Source: Vandiemenella viatica
Taxonomy: Eukaryota > Arthropoda > Insecta > Orthoptera > Morabidae
Length of the DNA: 64,000 nt
Direction of reading: 5' to 3'
Assembly (NCBI GenBank): GCA_031002005.1
Contig: JARYHS010008074.1
Location: forward strand, 182,366,494-182,430,493
A model generated the notes under the pieces. It was given only the letters and a program-made list of their open reading frames with translations, was not told where the DNA came from and made no database searches. Both the position numbers and the translations under genes were made by a program. Shown here one piece after another: positions 11,100 to 23,089 of this stretch. Numbering within the stretch: position 1 is the first letter of the stretch; every line of letters starts with the position of its first letter.

Positions 11100-11850
11100 T
11101 ATAAACCAGAAGTAACTGTTGAGACACCTTTAACCTCAAATATGACTCTGAGACCTAGAAATAAACTAGTTCTCTCTAAAGGAAAAGATACAGTTGAAAA
11201 AGATTACCTGTGCTATAGTGTAGATCCAATAATTCCTATTCCACAAAACTACAATGAAGCAATAACATCACCTGAGTCAGAAAAGTGGGAGATGTCTATA
11301 GGCAAGGAACTAAAATCTCATAATCAAAATGGATCTTGGACATTGGTAGACAAGCCTCAGGATGCAAAAGTAATAGGATGTTCCAAATTAATGATGAACC
11401 AACAGGTCCATGTTACAAATCCAGACTATATGCAAAGGAATATGCTCAAACTGATGGGATTGATTATGATGAGACTTTCTTACCAACAGTAAGGTATCTC
11501 CATTCGACTGCTACTGTCTATTGCAGCTCAAAATAACTTAGAGATCATGCAATTTGATATAACTACAGCTTTTCTTTATGGTGAATTGAAAGATAATATA
11601 TGTATGACATCACCAGAGGGACTAGACTGCAAACCTAATATGATATGTAAAATCATCAAATCTTTATATGGCCCAAAACAAACTCCTAGATGTTGGAATA
11701 AAAAATTCAATTCAGTTTTAAACAAATTTGATTTTGCGAAAACCAAAGCATATCAGTGTGTTTATACTAGACAAATCAATGATATCAAATGTTACCTTTG
11801 TCTGTATGTTTATGATGGACTTCTGATCTGCAGAGATATACTGTATTGAA
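11100..11850 (+). pseudogene. Copia reverse transcriptase remnant
   Basis: Blocks typical of copia RT appear in order: NYNEAITSPESEKWEMSIGK (near 11255), SWTLVDKPQDAK (11335), a frameshift, then AQTDGIDYDETFLPTVRYL (11447), MQFDITTAFLYGELKDNICM (11547) and IIKSLYGPKQTPRCW (11650). The catalytic YVDD box reads YVYDGLL near 11805, so one catalytic Asp is replaced. Frame changes near 11390 and 11535 plus the mutated active site make this a dead enzyme. Confidence 0.8.
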
Positions 11851-11899
11851 TGAAGTAATTAATAATTAATTGATTTGAAAATTTACCCAATAACTAATT

Positions 11900-12275
11900 T
11901 TGTTGGCATGCAAAGAGAGAGATTTGAAGACTATCGTTATACACAAAACTAAGTATATAGAACAGTTGTTGAGAAAATTTGATATGATTGATGCAAATCC
12001 TAACAGTATTCCTGCTGATCCACATGTGAGACTTTCAAAGGCTAATGGAGTACCTGAGAGAAATCACCCCCACAGAGAAGCAGTGGGATCACTTATCCAT
12101 GCAGCAATTGTAAGCAGACCAGATATTAAGTTTGTTGTAAGTCACGTGAGTCGATTCCTACATTCTTATGATTACTCTCACTGGAATGCTGTCACGAAAA
12201 TCTTAAAATACTTGAAAGAAAGCAAGCAATTATGGATTGTGCTACATATCCAGCACAGGCACTACTGACTCGGTT
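11900..12275 (+). pseudogene. Copia RT C-terminus and RNase H start
   Basis: The frame contains HKTKYIEQLLRKFDMIDAN, then EAVGSLIHAAIVSRPDIKF and the segment HWNAVTKILKYLKESK, the conserved connection just before copia RNase H. The RNase H core is almost absent; a few residues after 12270 (DGDFVSDI) may be its decayed continuation. Inactive. Confidence 0.75.
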
Positions 12276-12634
12276 GGATAAGTGATGGTGACTTTGTCAG
12301 TGACATCATGTTTCTTAAAAATACAACAGCTGTAACTCTATTAACAGCGATATAAACATTAGATTGTAATTGTTTGAAGAAGGGTGTAATTCGGTAGGAA
12401 CATTAAAGTATTTCAACATGAGTCTTAATCATGTGAGAGACATATGGCAGGGGCAAAGATGTGGTCACATCCCAACCCGCCACATGAATGAAGCATAGGC
12501 GGAAAATGCGCAGGTGGTGGTAGAATTGCCGGGAAGGGGGGAGGGGATAAGCTTGAACAGCGATAAAAGTGAAACAAAATAATCTTTGTGTAGCATAATT
12601 CAAAAAGTTATAATTTTATTTAGATTTGTTATAG
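12276..12634. other. No gene; end of copia element and spacer
   Basis: A purine-rich string near 12375 (GAAGAAGGGTG) could be the copia polypurine tract, but no LTR could be matched after it. The rest shows no recognisable feature. Confidence 0.3.
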
Positions 12635-12639
12635 ATGAA

Positions 12640-13438
12640 AATAAAGGGAGATAGAAATATATCTATACACCAACAATCTGACCCAGGCACTCATAAACCG
12701 CAATTATCCTCCAGAACTAATTCAAAACAAGTATCAAGGGTCAGGGACAGTCCTCCACACCGACACAAACAACCTAAAGCCAATCAGAACCCTGTTTTTC
12801 TCACCCAGTTTTTCCCTGGCCTGGAATCCCTAAACAAAATTCTTCGTCTGGGCTATGATTTTCTTAGATCCTTTCCTGAAATGCGCCGCATTCTTCCAAC
12901 TATCCTTCCCACCACACCCCAAATCACCTTTAGCAGACCGCCTAATCTAAAAAACATTCTTTTACATAAATATCAAGCCTCTGATGCTCCTAAACCACCA
13001 TTTGGATCCTTCCCTTGTAAGAGACCCTGTTGCAAAACTTGCGGTATGCATCCACCTACCACTACCTATAGCAATCCTACAACTGGTGAAACCTACCCCA
13101 TAATAGGTCATGCCACCTGTACAACCACCCATCTCATTTACCAGCTCACCTGCCTCCACTGTCCAAGTTCCTACATTGGCCTGACCACAAACTCATTATC
13201 CATCAGAATGAATGGTCACAGACAGACAGTTTACTCCCAAAACCTGGACCTCCCCGTTGCTCACCATGCTAGTACTCACAACACCCGTGACCTTAATAAC
13301 TGCTTCACAGTAAGAGCCATTAGAGTACTTCCAGACACTACCTCCCAATCTGAACTCCGCAGGTGGGAATTGGCATATCAACACATCCTTCAAACCAGAC
13401 ATCCCCCATCCTCACCCTATACACCCACCACTGGCTAG
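12640..13438 (+). pseudogene. Penelope-like element C-terminal half (RT thumb, linker, GIY-YIG)
   Basis: The largest Penelope frame here is 267 codons, of which the first ~50 appear out of frame relative to homologous sequence. Recognisable parts are the RT thumb and RPPNLKNILLHKYQ, a linker with the CxxC-type pair CCKTCGMHPP, the GIY-YIG core (HLIYQLTC, SYIGLTTN), the NGHRQTV region and ELRRWELAYQH near the end. The RT palm with its aspartates is missing, so the copy is 5'-truncated near 12640. The domain would nick DNA during target-primed integration. The stop lies at 13436-13438 and a T-rich tail follows. Confidence 0.85.
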
Positions 13439-13927
13439 TACAATAGTTCAATAGTTTCATAATTTATTTATTTTTTATTTTTTTAAATTTTCAATTATAT
13501 TTTTTCTTTATATATATTTTTAATAACTAATATATTTTTATTATTTTGATCATTTCAATCTTTCGTATACTCGCGGTTATATTATCGTTGCTGCCCCCAC
13601 CACCTCCAACGGTCTGTTGCGTTCTATGAGTGGCTGCGTCCTACGCAAGTCTTGTGCAAGACCAGCCACCTCTCTGTTAACTTGAAAAAGGGGATTTTCA
13701 CCCGAAATATTGTTTTTTCTTTGTTTGTGTGTTGTGCTGTGTTGCTGCTGCCCTCCTCCCTTCAACTATGGTGAGTGTTGGGTATATTTTCCCTTTCTTT
13801 TCCATATATATATATATATATATATGAATAGATGAAATGTACATATATAAGTAACTGACTGTAAAATGAAATGAGAGATAGCAAGTGACAGGTTTAATGT
13901 AGGTTTAGGACAGGGGTGTGTCTGGTG
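13439..13927. repeat. Penelope 3' tail, T-rich stretch and (TA)n microsatellite
   Basis: T-rich low-complexity sequence to about 13560, then about 230 bases including GGGGATTTTCACCCGAAATATTG, a TA run at 13804-13825 and 100 bases leading into the next, oppositely oriented Penelope fragment. No coding sequence is supported. Confidence 0.5.
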
Positions 13928-14264
13928 TCAAGGATATGTTGGTTGGCTAGTTCCCATCTGCGGGAGTTCTAAAGGGGTGGTGGTATTTGGAAAAACTCTA
14001 ATAGCTCCAATTGTGAAACAGGTGTTCAGGTTGTTCGAATTGTGTGAGTTCACATGAATTGCCACTGAATGGTCTGGGTTAGAGTATAAACGGTTTGCCT
14101 GTGGCCATTCACCCTGTAGGATAGTTGTTGAGTGGTGAGACCAATGTAAGAGGCAGTGCAGTGGAGGCAGGTGAGTTGGTAAATAAGGTGAGTGGTAGCA
14201 CACGTAGCATGTCCAATTATAGGGAAAGATTCGCCTATGACAGGGTTGGCGTAAGTAGTGGTGG
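13928..14264 (-). pseudogene. Penelope-like element GIY-YIG fragment, running into the gap
   Basis: The minus strand reads TTTYANPVIGESFPIIGHAT, HLIYQLTCLHCTASYIGLTT and RVNGHRQTVY from 14263 down to about 14080, then a frameshift, and NSNNLNTCFTIGAIRVFPN in another frame. It is close to the 12640-13438 copy but opposite in strand. Its upstream part is hidden in the 1000-N gap. Open frames drawn across the gap are artefacts of reading N as coding. Confidence 0.8.
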
Positions 14265-15264
14265 NNNNNNNNNNNNNNNNNNNNNNNNNNNNNNNNNNNN
14301 NNNNNNNNNNNNNNNNNNNNNNNNNNNNNNNNNNNNNNNNNNNNNNNNNNNNNNNNNNNNNNNNNNNNNNNNNNNNNNNNNNNNNNNNNNNNNNNNNNNN
14401 NNNNNNNNNNNNNNNNNNNNNNNNNNNNNNNNNNNNNNNNNNNNNNNNNNNNNNNNNNNNNNNNNNNNNNNNNNNNNNNNNNNNNNNNNNNNNNNNNNNN
14501 NNNNNNNNNNNNNNNNNNNNNNNNNNNNNNNNNNNNNNNNNNNNNNNNNNNNNNNNNNNNNNNNNNNNNNNNNNNNNNNNNNNNNNNNNNNNNNNNNNNN
14601 NNNNNNNNNNNNNNNNNNNNNNNNNNNNNNNNNNNNNNNNNNNNNNNNNNNNNNNNNNNNNNNNNNNNNNNNNNNNNNNNNNNNNNNNNNNNNNNNNNNN
14701 NNNNNNNNNNNNNNNNNNNNNNNNNNNNNNNNNNNNNNNNNNNNNNNNNNNNNNNNNNNNNNNNNNNNNNNNNNNNNNNNNNNNNNNNNNNNNNNNNNNN
14801 NNNNNNNNNNNNNNNNNNNNNNNNNNNNNNNNNNNNNNNNNNNNNNNNNNNNNNNNNNNNNNNNNNNNNNNNNNNNNNNNNNNNNNNNNNNNNNNNNNNN
14901 NNNNNNNNNNNNNNNNNNNNNNNNNNNNNNNNNNNNNNNNNNNNNNNNNNNNNNNNNNNNNNNNNNNNNNNNNNNNNNNNNNNNNNNNNNNNNNNNNNNN
15001 NNNNNNNNNNNNNNNNNNNNNNNNNNNNNNNNNNNNNNNNNNNNNNNNNNNNNNNNNNNNNNNNNNNNNNNNNNNNNNNNNNNNNNNNNNNNNNNNNNNN
15101 NNNNNNNNNNNNNNNNNNNNNNNNNNNNNNNNNNNNNNNNNNNNNNNNNNNNNNNNNNNNNNNNNNNNNNNNNNNNNNNNNNNNNNNNNNNNNNNNNNNN
15201 NNNNNNNNNNNNNNNNNNNNNNNNNNNNNNNNNNNNNNNNNNNNNNNNNNNNNNNNNNNNNNNN
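14265..15264. other. Assembly gap, exactly 1000 N
   Basis: The run is exactly 1000 bases, the usual placeholder length for a gap of unknown size. The real sequence should include the upstream part of the Penelope fragment at 13928. Confidence 0.98.
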
Positions 15265-15339
15265 AAGCATTTGTGTTTGCTGGCACCTATTGTTCAAGTA
15301 TGATGCTAATAAATTTGAAGACATTCCTCTGATGCCATA

Positions 15340-16935
15340 GTTTTTTATTTTTATTTAATTTAGTTGCAATGGAGCACAAGCTCCGGTGGCAATTTCCCTA
15401 CACCCCCATCTTCCCCATATCCTGCACCCACCTACATTTGCCCTCTACAAATTTTATCTTTAATTCTTTCAACATTTTCGGTAAATTATTCATCATTTCT
15501 CGTGGTAACTCATTCCAATCCCTGACACCCTTACATAAAAAAGAAAATCTTCCCACACCCTTGTGCCTGAAATCGAGTGCCAGCTTGTGGTCATGTTCAT
15601 CTTTTCAATTCCATGCACTACTTTTCATACCTACTCCAATATCTTTCCATGCCTCATCGCCAGTATACGCCCTGCACACTCCCACGATCCTCCTCATCCT
15701 CCTCTTGTCTTGCAATGAATCCCATTCCAGCTCCTTTATCATATCAGTCACTGATTTCATTCTGCGATAATTTCCAGAAAAAAATCTAGCAGCCCATTTT
15801 GCACCCTCTCCAATTCCTGTATTTGATATGTAAAATGAGGGTCCCATACTACACTACCATATTTGAGCAATGGTCTGATCAAAGTTTTGTAACCCAATTC
15901 CTTTACTTCTCTTGTACATCCCCTCATCACTCTCTCCAACAAGTGCAGAATTTTGAAACATTTTCCTACCACCTGTCCAATGTGCCCTGCCCAGTTAAGC
16001 TTTTTATCAAATATAATGCCAAGATATTTACATTTCAAGTCTTCAGCAAGCAATTCTTTCCCCACCTTATATTGATAATTAACCTTTTGATTTTTATTTG
16101 TGTATTTAATAAGCTGAATCTTTTTTGCATTTATCTTCATCCCAATGTTTATCCTGTTCAGATGACCCTGCAACAGTTTACAATCCTCTATCGTTTTGAT
16201 TCTTTTATATAGCATTATGTCATCTGCAAACAATCTAATTTCAGATAGTAAACAATCAACACAATTATTCATTAGAATAATGAATAGCAATGGTCCCAAT
16301 ACACTACCCTGCGGCACTCCCATTTTTACTTCCACTTCATTTGATACCACATTTCCTACCCTAACTTTCTGTTTTCTACCTTTTAAAAATTCTTCTACCC
16401 AGCAAATGACTTTCTTATCCATTCCAATGGTTTTTACCTTATTTACTACCATTTTATGACTTACTCTGTCAAACGCCTTAGTCAGATCTAGTGCTACACT
16501 ATCAATTTGGCCTCCCTTGTCCATTTCATCTGAAACATCTTGCGTATATCCCACCAACTGAGATTCGCATGAATATCCTTGCCTAAACCCATGTTGCCTG
16601 CTTGAAAACCACTTATGTTCCTCACATATATTTCTGATGTGGTTGAATATCATTCGTTCCATTAATTTACCTACCACTGATGTCAAACTGATTGGCCTGT
16701 AATTCTCAAATCTATTTCTCATCCCTCTTTTATGTACCGGTACTACTATTGCACTTCTCCAGTCCTGTGGTAAGCAGCAAGTATCCAGACTCAATTTAAA
16801 TAAAATTTCAAGATAAGGTACAATGTCACGTCCGGCTGTCTTTAAGATATCTGTAGTAATATTATCTACTCCAGCCCCTTTATGATTTTTTCGGCTTTCT
16901 TATTTCCTTCATGGTTTCCTCCAGATGAATTTCAA
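15340..16935 (-). pseudogene. Jockey/CR1-like non-LTR retrotransposon, RT domain and 3' end
   Basis: A 345-codon minus-strand frame (16794-15757) covers most of the RT: NYRPISLTSVVGKLMERM, RQHGFRQGYSCESQLV, DSVALDLTKAFDRVSH, VPQGSVLGPLLFI, the catalytic LFADDIMLY, and CKYLGIIFDKKLNW in the thumb. Upstream blocks (16930-16800) and the C-terminal region (15760-15365) continue in other frames, so at least two frameshifts exist. The endonuclease and 5' part are missing. RT and C-terminal order place it in the Jockey/CR1 group; the exact clade is not resolved. Related remnants lie at 23090 and 36700. Confidence 0.8.
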
Positions 16936-16959
16936 TTTTTTTTTTTTATAATCTTCATT

Positions 16960-17480
16960 TCTAATTTTGTTGTTAATCTCGATTTGTTCAACAAAATGGT
17001 ATAGTCAACTAGGCCTATATCAAAAGATTTTGAGAGATTCATAAAAACTGCAGCAGTACATTTGTTACCATCGATTTTTTAAGTAATGTTTGAATAAACT
17101 CTGTCTTTTCACTGACAGTTGAAAGTCCCTTGCTAAAACCAAATTGCTTTTTATATATAGGTTATTAATATCTAAAAAGTATGTTAATCTAGCAAAAATA
17201 ACATTCTAGAATTTTACTGAAAGTGGTGATGAGAGCAAAAGGTCCGTAACTACCCTGTTGATGTCAATCGCCCTTTGTTTGAATACAGATATTTTTAGTT
17301 TTCACCTGTAGTGAGACACATATTAATTAGAACAGTCAAGATGTTAACAATTGGTTCAAAACATTGTTTTAACAAACATGGTGAAATTTCATTCCAGCAT
17401 GGCTACCGGTACATAATTTTTTAAATTTATTATTATGTCACTAACTTCAATTTCTACCACTGATTTGAGGAAAATAGTAT
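16960..17480 (-). pseudogene. Second LINE RT remnant
   Basis: Minus-strand pieces resemble the RT of a different Jockey-like LINE: CFEPIVNILTVLINMCLTTG near 17350 and, in another frame, NKCTAAVFMNLSKSFDIGLVD near 17070-17000, where the last block is the usual LDLSKAFD motif. Many stops. It abuts the previous LINE at a T-rich junction near 16940. Old and inactive. Confidence 0.6.
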
Positions 17481-17801
17481 TTTCACACCACCTAGTTTAG
17501 CATTAATATATTGTTTTAACCGTATTCATTTATATCTAAATAGAGAAAACTGATGACAAAGGAAGTAGGATTAACTAACAATAAAATTACTGTTTTTTTT
17601 TTTTTTTTTAAATATTTATTATTCCGTTTGATAAGTATAATTATAGCAGTTTACGTGTGAATATGGGTTGAAGCTAATTTATTGAACAAAACTAATACAG
17701 TTATAGAATAAGTCGCGGTTTGTAGCACAGTAATTATACACACGCGACCAGAGATCACTCAGTCCCAGAGCGGTTCCACATCCAATCGGCAGGTTGGATC
17801 C

Positions 17802-19529
17802 ATGGAGGAAGGAATATAAGGAGACGACGCAAGGGACCTTCGCCACATACTGGAGTGAAACCGGGTGGAGACTAGTGGGGAGGGGAGGCCGCCATATTGC
17901 TTGACCAGAGAAACACGGAAATATGCACAAAAACCTCAAGGGAGTCATAAGACAACCGTGGCACCGCAATTTGATGATGGATTATTATGTAACTCGACGA
18001 GACACATCAAAAATTAAGAATAAATTTTTTTGATATCGTGCTTAGTTCTCGAGATATACTGTCTCAAAAGAGTGGAGTTTCTGGTTTAAATTCAGAAGAA
18101 ACGTGTCCCCAAAGTCAAATTTGGTGATAGATTCTTATGTAACACGACGATACAAATCGAAAATAAACAATAAAATTTTTCGATATCTCGCTTAGTTCGC
18201 CAGATATACTGTCTCAAAAGCGAGGTTGTTAGGTTATGAGGGGATTCAACGATAACCGTGGCGCCACAATTTGATGACGAATTCTTATGTAACTCGATGA
18301 GGGAAACTCAAAGTAAAGAATAAAATTTTTTGATATCTCGCTTAGTTCTAGAGACATTGTACCTTAAAATTGACGTGGTTAGGTTGAAATGCGGCCTGGA
18401 CCAGAAAAAAACTATCGCCATATCCATATTTGATGATGAATTCGGACATAACTTAATGAGCAGGTAATTCTTTTTAACTTGAATAACAAACTGTTTATTT
18501 CTACAGTCCTTAAATTTTAGTTGATGTTCAAATAGGTTATATTTTCACATTCTATTTCAGTAATTGACAAGAAATATTTCAAAATCTAGAAATATACTTG
18601 TAGACATATTTACAAACAGAAACAAGTAATATCTGAAATTAAAAAAAAAGCATAAGTCAATGTTTAGAGCTTTAAAAAAATTAATACTTCATAAAACGTC
18701 ATAGTTTCTGAGCTTACTTAGAAGATATTGTACTGGTAGTGGCCTATATAATTTTGCTAGACAAATCAGTACATTCAAAAATCAGAAGCTAACAGCTAAT
18801 AATAAATAAATTGTTTGTTCTCTTCTGGTATACACCGCATTTCAACCTGCCAACATTTCCATTAAAATTGCCGCTACAAAACCAAACTATGTAGACACAT
18901 CTAAACACAAGAAATGCATCGCGAACTACATTTCCGTCAACAAAGTTTATTTCATCACGTTTAGTAGTACGCACAGCACAAATTATCACGATTAATTTCA
19001 TCGTGCAATTTCAGTGTAAACTTAAACGTAAGTAATGAATGCAGAATACCATATTCACTGCGTCGAGATGTAAACATGACCCGTTTAAATTAAATTTCCA
19101 ACATTTGTCTACAATAAGGCTAGCTTTTCAGGTGCAAAATAGTAACATAAGCTAATTGTCTACACTACACCAACAAAAATTTGAGAATAGTATGATCCTA
19201 TTGAGAGCAATGAATAAATTTATAGCGAATGGCACTAATGTTGCGGTTGCCTGTCAGATACTTCAAGAACGATAATTACAATCTGACTTACTTATGAAAC
19301 GCTATTCCAGGTTTTTTCCTATCTCGTCTGTTTGTGCAACCATATGCATCACAATTTGGCATTATAGAAAACTTTAGAATATTAGAAAATGAAATATTCT
19401 CAGCAGCTGACACAGTGCAAACAGCCCAATGTTTTGGTACTCCTACGATGTCCGCCGCGCAGGCAAAGTTTTTTCACGAGGTTTCACGGATTTCGCGTTA
19501 TCTCGTCTCCATATATTCCTTCCTCCATG
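17802..19529. mobile_element. Non-autonomous DNA transposon, CATGGAGG family, copy A (1728 bp)
   Basis: The left end CATGGAGGAAGGAATATA is mirrored at the right end (TATATTCCTTCCTCCATG). Perfect 8-bp target duplications GTTGGATC lie at 17794-17801 and 19530-19537. The left third has about 3.4 tandem units of ~140-150 bp, each with a CTCGCTTAGTTCTCGAG-like hairpin. No transposase is encoded. An 8-bp duplication with termini starting CATG could fit the P or hAT superfamily; the assignment is open. Copy B at 32255 is the same element with further insertions. Confidence 0.85.
17965..18470. repeat. Internal tandem units of the CATGGAGG transposon
   Basis: Units begin near 17965, 18117, 18258 and 18420 with AATTTGATGATG(G/A)ATT-like text, then TATGTAACTCGA, then the hairpin string GATATCTCGCTTAGTTCTCGAGATAT or variants. 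Units differ by substitutions and the last is truncated. Confidence 0.75.
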
Positions 19530-19537
19530 GTTGGATC

Positions 19538-21006
19538 ATTAAGTTAATTGTCTCTGCTCAGTCCAGCATAATAAGTCATGAAGAAGCTAAAACAGCTACC
19601 AATATTGATATCATTCTGATATTTCTAACAAAACTTTTCATAGAATGGTTCTAAACGTCTAGAAGATTTTGATGGAATTTTTAAAATATAATGAAAATTA
19701 TGTTAACAGCTTTAACTACTCTTCGTCGTTGAAGTTTTTGTAGCTATATCTTTGAAACGGAATAAAAAGTTAATGTGTATTAAGACCCATCTTTTGTGAA
19801 GAAAATATTGAAACTATTAACAGACGAAATAGTAGGACCTATACAGTTTCCTGGTATGCGCGGGTTTAGGGTTTTCAGACTTATGGTCGATCAGATGGCA
19901 GTAGATAAATAAATATGAGCCCGACTTTGAAAGTAGACCTTCAAACCATAAGCGAAATGTGCTGTGATAATAAAAGAAGATTGTTAGTTTTTCTATTGTT
20001 CAAAAAAGAATGTTTCAGATTACATTCAAATTTGTGTTGGCGCATCTCTTAGACAATACCTGTATCACGTTAAATCCTTTCTTACAGTTAACACGAAGTT
20101 AATTTCTCTAATCAATAGAATCTCTTATTTAGTTTCAATTAATTAACTGCATTACAATAGCGTCGCAGTATTTACTCCACTAATCGAATATAGGATCGTA
20201 CAACAGAATAACAATATTTTCAGAAATGTATAATGTTGTGGTAACATGAATGCAAGAGATATAAGTTTTGATATATGCATAATCAGAGCTTATTACAATG
20301 AAGCTCAATTTATCACTCGTTTTTTGTTTTGCTTGTTCTGTGTCAAATACTGAAAACTTGGTTACAGAAACGAGTTTTAATTTTGTGGTGAGTTTGATTG
20401 AAATAACGATACTGTATTTAAAAATCACCAGAAAGTAAAGTTTATTAATGCAGTTCAATATACTTGGAATTTTTATGAAAAAGATTTTTGTTTGTTCGTA
20501 TTTAGATACGTTCATTTGTATATAACGAAATTGTGTCAAAAAGGCTACCCAAAAGTAATGGATTTTTTATAAAAAATTGTTCATACATTTCCTTTAGAGT
20601 TAATACAAGTGTCCAGTTCTTTTCCTACATTGTTTGTTGTGATGCCAAATATCGCCTCAACCTTTTTTTTAAAAAAAAAAATTCTACGGAGCTAAAATGG
20701 GTGAATATACAAAGCAATTTGGTTCTTAGGAGTCGTTTACTTACGTTTTTTTTTTTTTTTTTTTAAAAGTGGCTGTATGAGATGCGGCATTTGGAAAAAC
20801 ACTTCTGATCTTTGAGTCTTACGTTAAAATTCATTTTACCGAGCTGCAATTCGATTCAGACAACTTCTCGGTTTCTACCATCGTAGGTCGTCGGGGTTCA
20901 AACACAATTTAGTTTTTTTATTTTTTGACATTTTCTTTCCATCGGGCGGTTGAAGTACCTCCATGGTTGGTGTCAATCGAAATTTCAATTTCACCTTATT
21001 TAACTA
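19538..21006. other. No gene seen
   Basis: AT-rich sequence with poly-T runs (20662-20682, 20745-20764). Small frames here have no family resemblance. Confidence 0.4.
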
Positions 21007-21014
21007 CTCATATA

Positions 21015-21273
21015 CATGGGCGCCGGCAGGATTGCTTCTAGGGGGGTGCACCAGGGCTGCGTTGGTGCCCCCCCTCCTATCGGCCCAAAAATATCCGGGC
21101 GACCTTTTTTTTTTTTTTTTTGTTACACTACTGCCCGGGATGTAGGGGGGTGCACCCGGGATGCAGGGGGGTGCACCAGGGCCGTAACCCCCTATCGGCC
21201 CAAATTTAGGGGCGACCCGGGATGTCAGGGGGGTGCAAGTGCACCCTCTTGCACCCTCCTCCCGGCGCCCATG
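21015..21273. mobile_element. hAT-type MITE, 259 bp, GC-rich
   Basis: The ends CATGGGCGCCGGCAGGA and (inverted) CATGGGCGCCGGGAGGA flank a GC-rich core with three copies of GGGGGGTGCA and a poly-T tract. The 8-bp duplication CTCATATA is perfect (21007-21014 and 21274-21281). No coding capacity. Confidence 0.85.
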
Positions 21274-21281
21274 CTCATATA

Positions 21282-21924
21282 TTGGAGTTTTACCGATAGC
21301 AGTACACCCGCAAGCATGCTCCCAACAGCTTCAGTGGTTTTCTTCATGAGCAGAAGCAAAACTATTTACTGAGATCTAAAATGAACACAAGCAACGTCCA
21401 AAGCAATGGCGTTTCCTGTACCTGCTTGCTCCCAAAGCATAACTTTATATTTCCTTTGCGAGAGAGCCGTGCACTATGCATGATCTGCCGACAGTAAGAC
21501 GGTTCTCATTATTTTGGATCCTAGAACGTCAGTTTCTTCAAAATTCTTTATTTCATCATTTATAAGGATAAATGATTATTTTCTTATTAGTGTTATGAAA
21601 ACAATTTCTAACAACGTATAATCTGAAAGCTGTTAAAACATACATTTTTTTTTAGATTACTCATATGCTCAGCAACATTTGAATTAAAATTGCACACTTG
21701 AAAAACCATTCCATGTTTTTTTTTTTTTTTTTTTTAAATTTCAAAAATTTTTGTTTGGAAAATTCTTTCAACGCTTTTTTTAAACATTTATTTGCCAGTT
21801 TAATTGAGTAGAAAGGAAAAGATTTTATAATTTGTCAACTCTTCATATCTCAAATTGTATATTGATAAATTATCAACGAGATTTTTATTTACTGAATTTA
21901 TCAAATTCCTGATATTTCGTAAAT
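21282..21924. other. No gene seen
   Basis: AT-rich sequence with a poly-T run at 21716-21735. No recognisable element. Confidence 0.4.
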
Positions 21925-21932
21925 ATGTTGAA

Positions 21933-22272
21933 CAGTGGCGCAGCTAGGTCAACAAGGGCTCCAGTGCAATAAATTTATTTGGGCCCTCAGGCCAGATGGG
22001 CGATCTTTTTTTTTGCTTTGTGTTGCTGGTAGGGGCCCCCTGAACAGTGGTTGGGGGACCCCCCTGAGCAGTGAGGGCCTCTTAGTGAGGGGGCTTCCTG
22101 TGTCTCAGGGTAGACGAGGGTAGAGCTAAAACGAAATGGTCGCCAGTTTGCCATGAAGGCCCGTGGGCTCTCTGAACTGCGCTTGGGGCCCCCTGAGGTA
22201 TGATTGGGGGCCCCCTGACCATAGGAGCCCCATTGCACTGCACTGCCTAGCCCCATAGTAGTTACGCTCCTG
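21933..22272. mobile_element. hAT-type MITE, 340 bp
   Basis: It begins CAGTGGCGCAGCTAGG and ends GTAGTTACGCTCCTG, imperfect inverted termini of a very common animal hAT type. The flanking ATGTTGAA at 21925-21932 and 22273-22280 is a perfect 8-bp duplication. The interior is rich in GGGGCCCCCTGA-like strings, with no open frame of note. Confidence 0.85.
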
Positions 22273-22280
22273 ATGTTGAA

Positions 22281-23089
22281 GCTATAATTTATTGTTATCC
22301 AAACCACTTTTTATTTGCAGAATATTTAGAGGGAAAAATTACTCCTCTGTTATTATTCAAGGGTAAAAGGATGTGTTAGATATCAAAAAAGACTTTTAAA
22401 AAAATTAAATACATTTCACAACATATTTTCTGCAAAAATTATAAATATGGGTAAACAGAATTATTTTGCCAAACAGTGTACAATAATGAACTACAATGTT
22501 ATTATTATTAACTCCTAATTTTTTTTTAAAAAAGTTGGTGAAATAAGTGCATTACAGCAAGGGTCATTAACACACACATTATTAATCCTTCTTTGATGAG
22601 TTTTTATAATGTAGAGTCACATACACAGGTCATGCATAAATTTGGGATACACAAATTTTGTATTTTTTTTGCCTTTCCCTCACTCCTTATCGCTCTTTGG
22701 TTACACACCTTCACCCTCTCCTATATGTAACATCACGAATTTTGTAATTCTAAATTTAGAACTTGATTATTTCAGCTCTTTCAACATTACATTAGATAGC
22801 TTTTGAAGCTTTTGACCCCCACTCCCACTAATGAAATTGAAGCCATAAAAAATTTGTCAACCGGCTTTCCATGATCCATATGGGTTGTGATTTCCCTGAA
22901 TGGTCAAGTTTAAATAAAGAATCAATAAAAACAAACAGAAAACAGAGTTAACGGAAGATATGTTTTCAAAATGTCTCCATCACTTGTAACCTGATAGTAT
23001 CATTATCTATTTTTTTATTGAACTGATATGGACTACTTTCCCAGGAGCAACTTCCCTATACATTATCTACTTGTCCATGGTAATATATA
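22281..23089. other. No gene seen
   Basis: AT-rich sequence with a short TA run near 23083-23098; nothing else recognisable. Confidence 0.4.

Larger units (their letters stand above)
533..12300 (+). mobile_element. Degenerate Ty1/copia LTR retrotransposon, split by an 8.3-kb insertion
   Basis: In order on the plus strand there is a copia primer-binding site, gag-like sequence with a damaged zinc knuckle, a protease motif, integrase, RT and RNase H. This integrase-before-RT order defines the copia superfamily. All domains carry stops and frameshifts. Integrase is interrupted between about 2206 and 10528 by the hAT-like insertion; the reading frame resumes where it left off. No matching LTR pair was found, so the outer borders are approximate. 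The element is dead. Confidence 0.85.

Noticed and set aside
12362..12420. Copia 3' LTR start
   Set aside because: A possible polypurine tract is present, but the following sequence does not match anything upstream of the primer-binding site.
12640..13438. Host GIY-YIG nuclease gene
   Set aside because: It is joined to a Penelope RT thumb and linker, is truncated, and has close relatives at 4783 and 13928.
13928..15340. Long open frames spanning the first N run on both strands
   Set aside because: They are open only because N codons are read through; the real sequence on either side is a Penelope fragment and spacer.
15605..16459. Plus-strand frames opposite the LINE RT
   Set aside because: Shadows of the minus-strand RT coding sequence.
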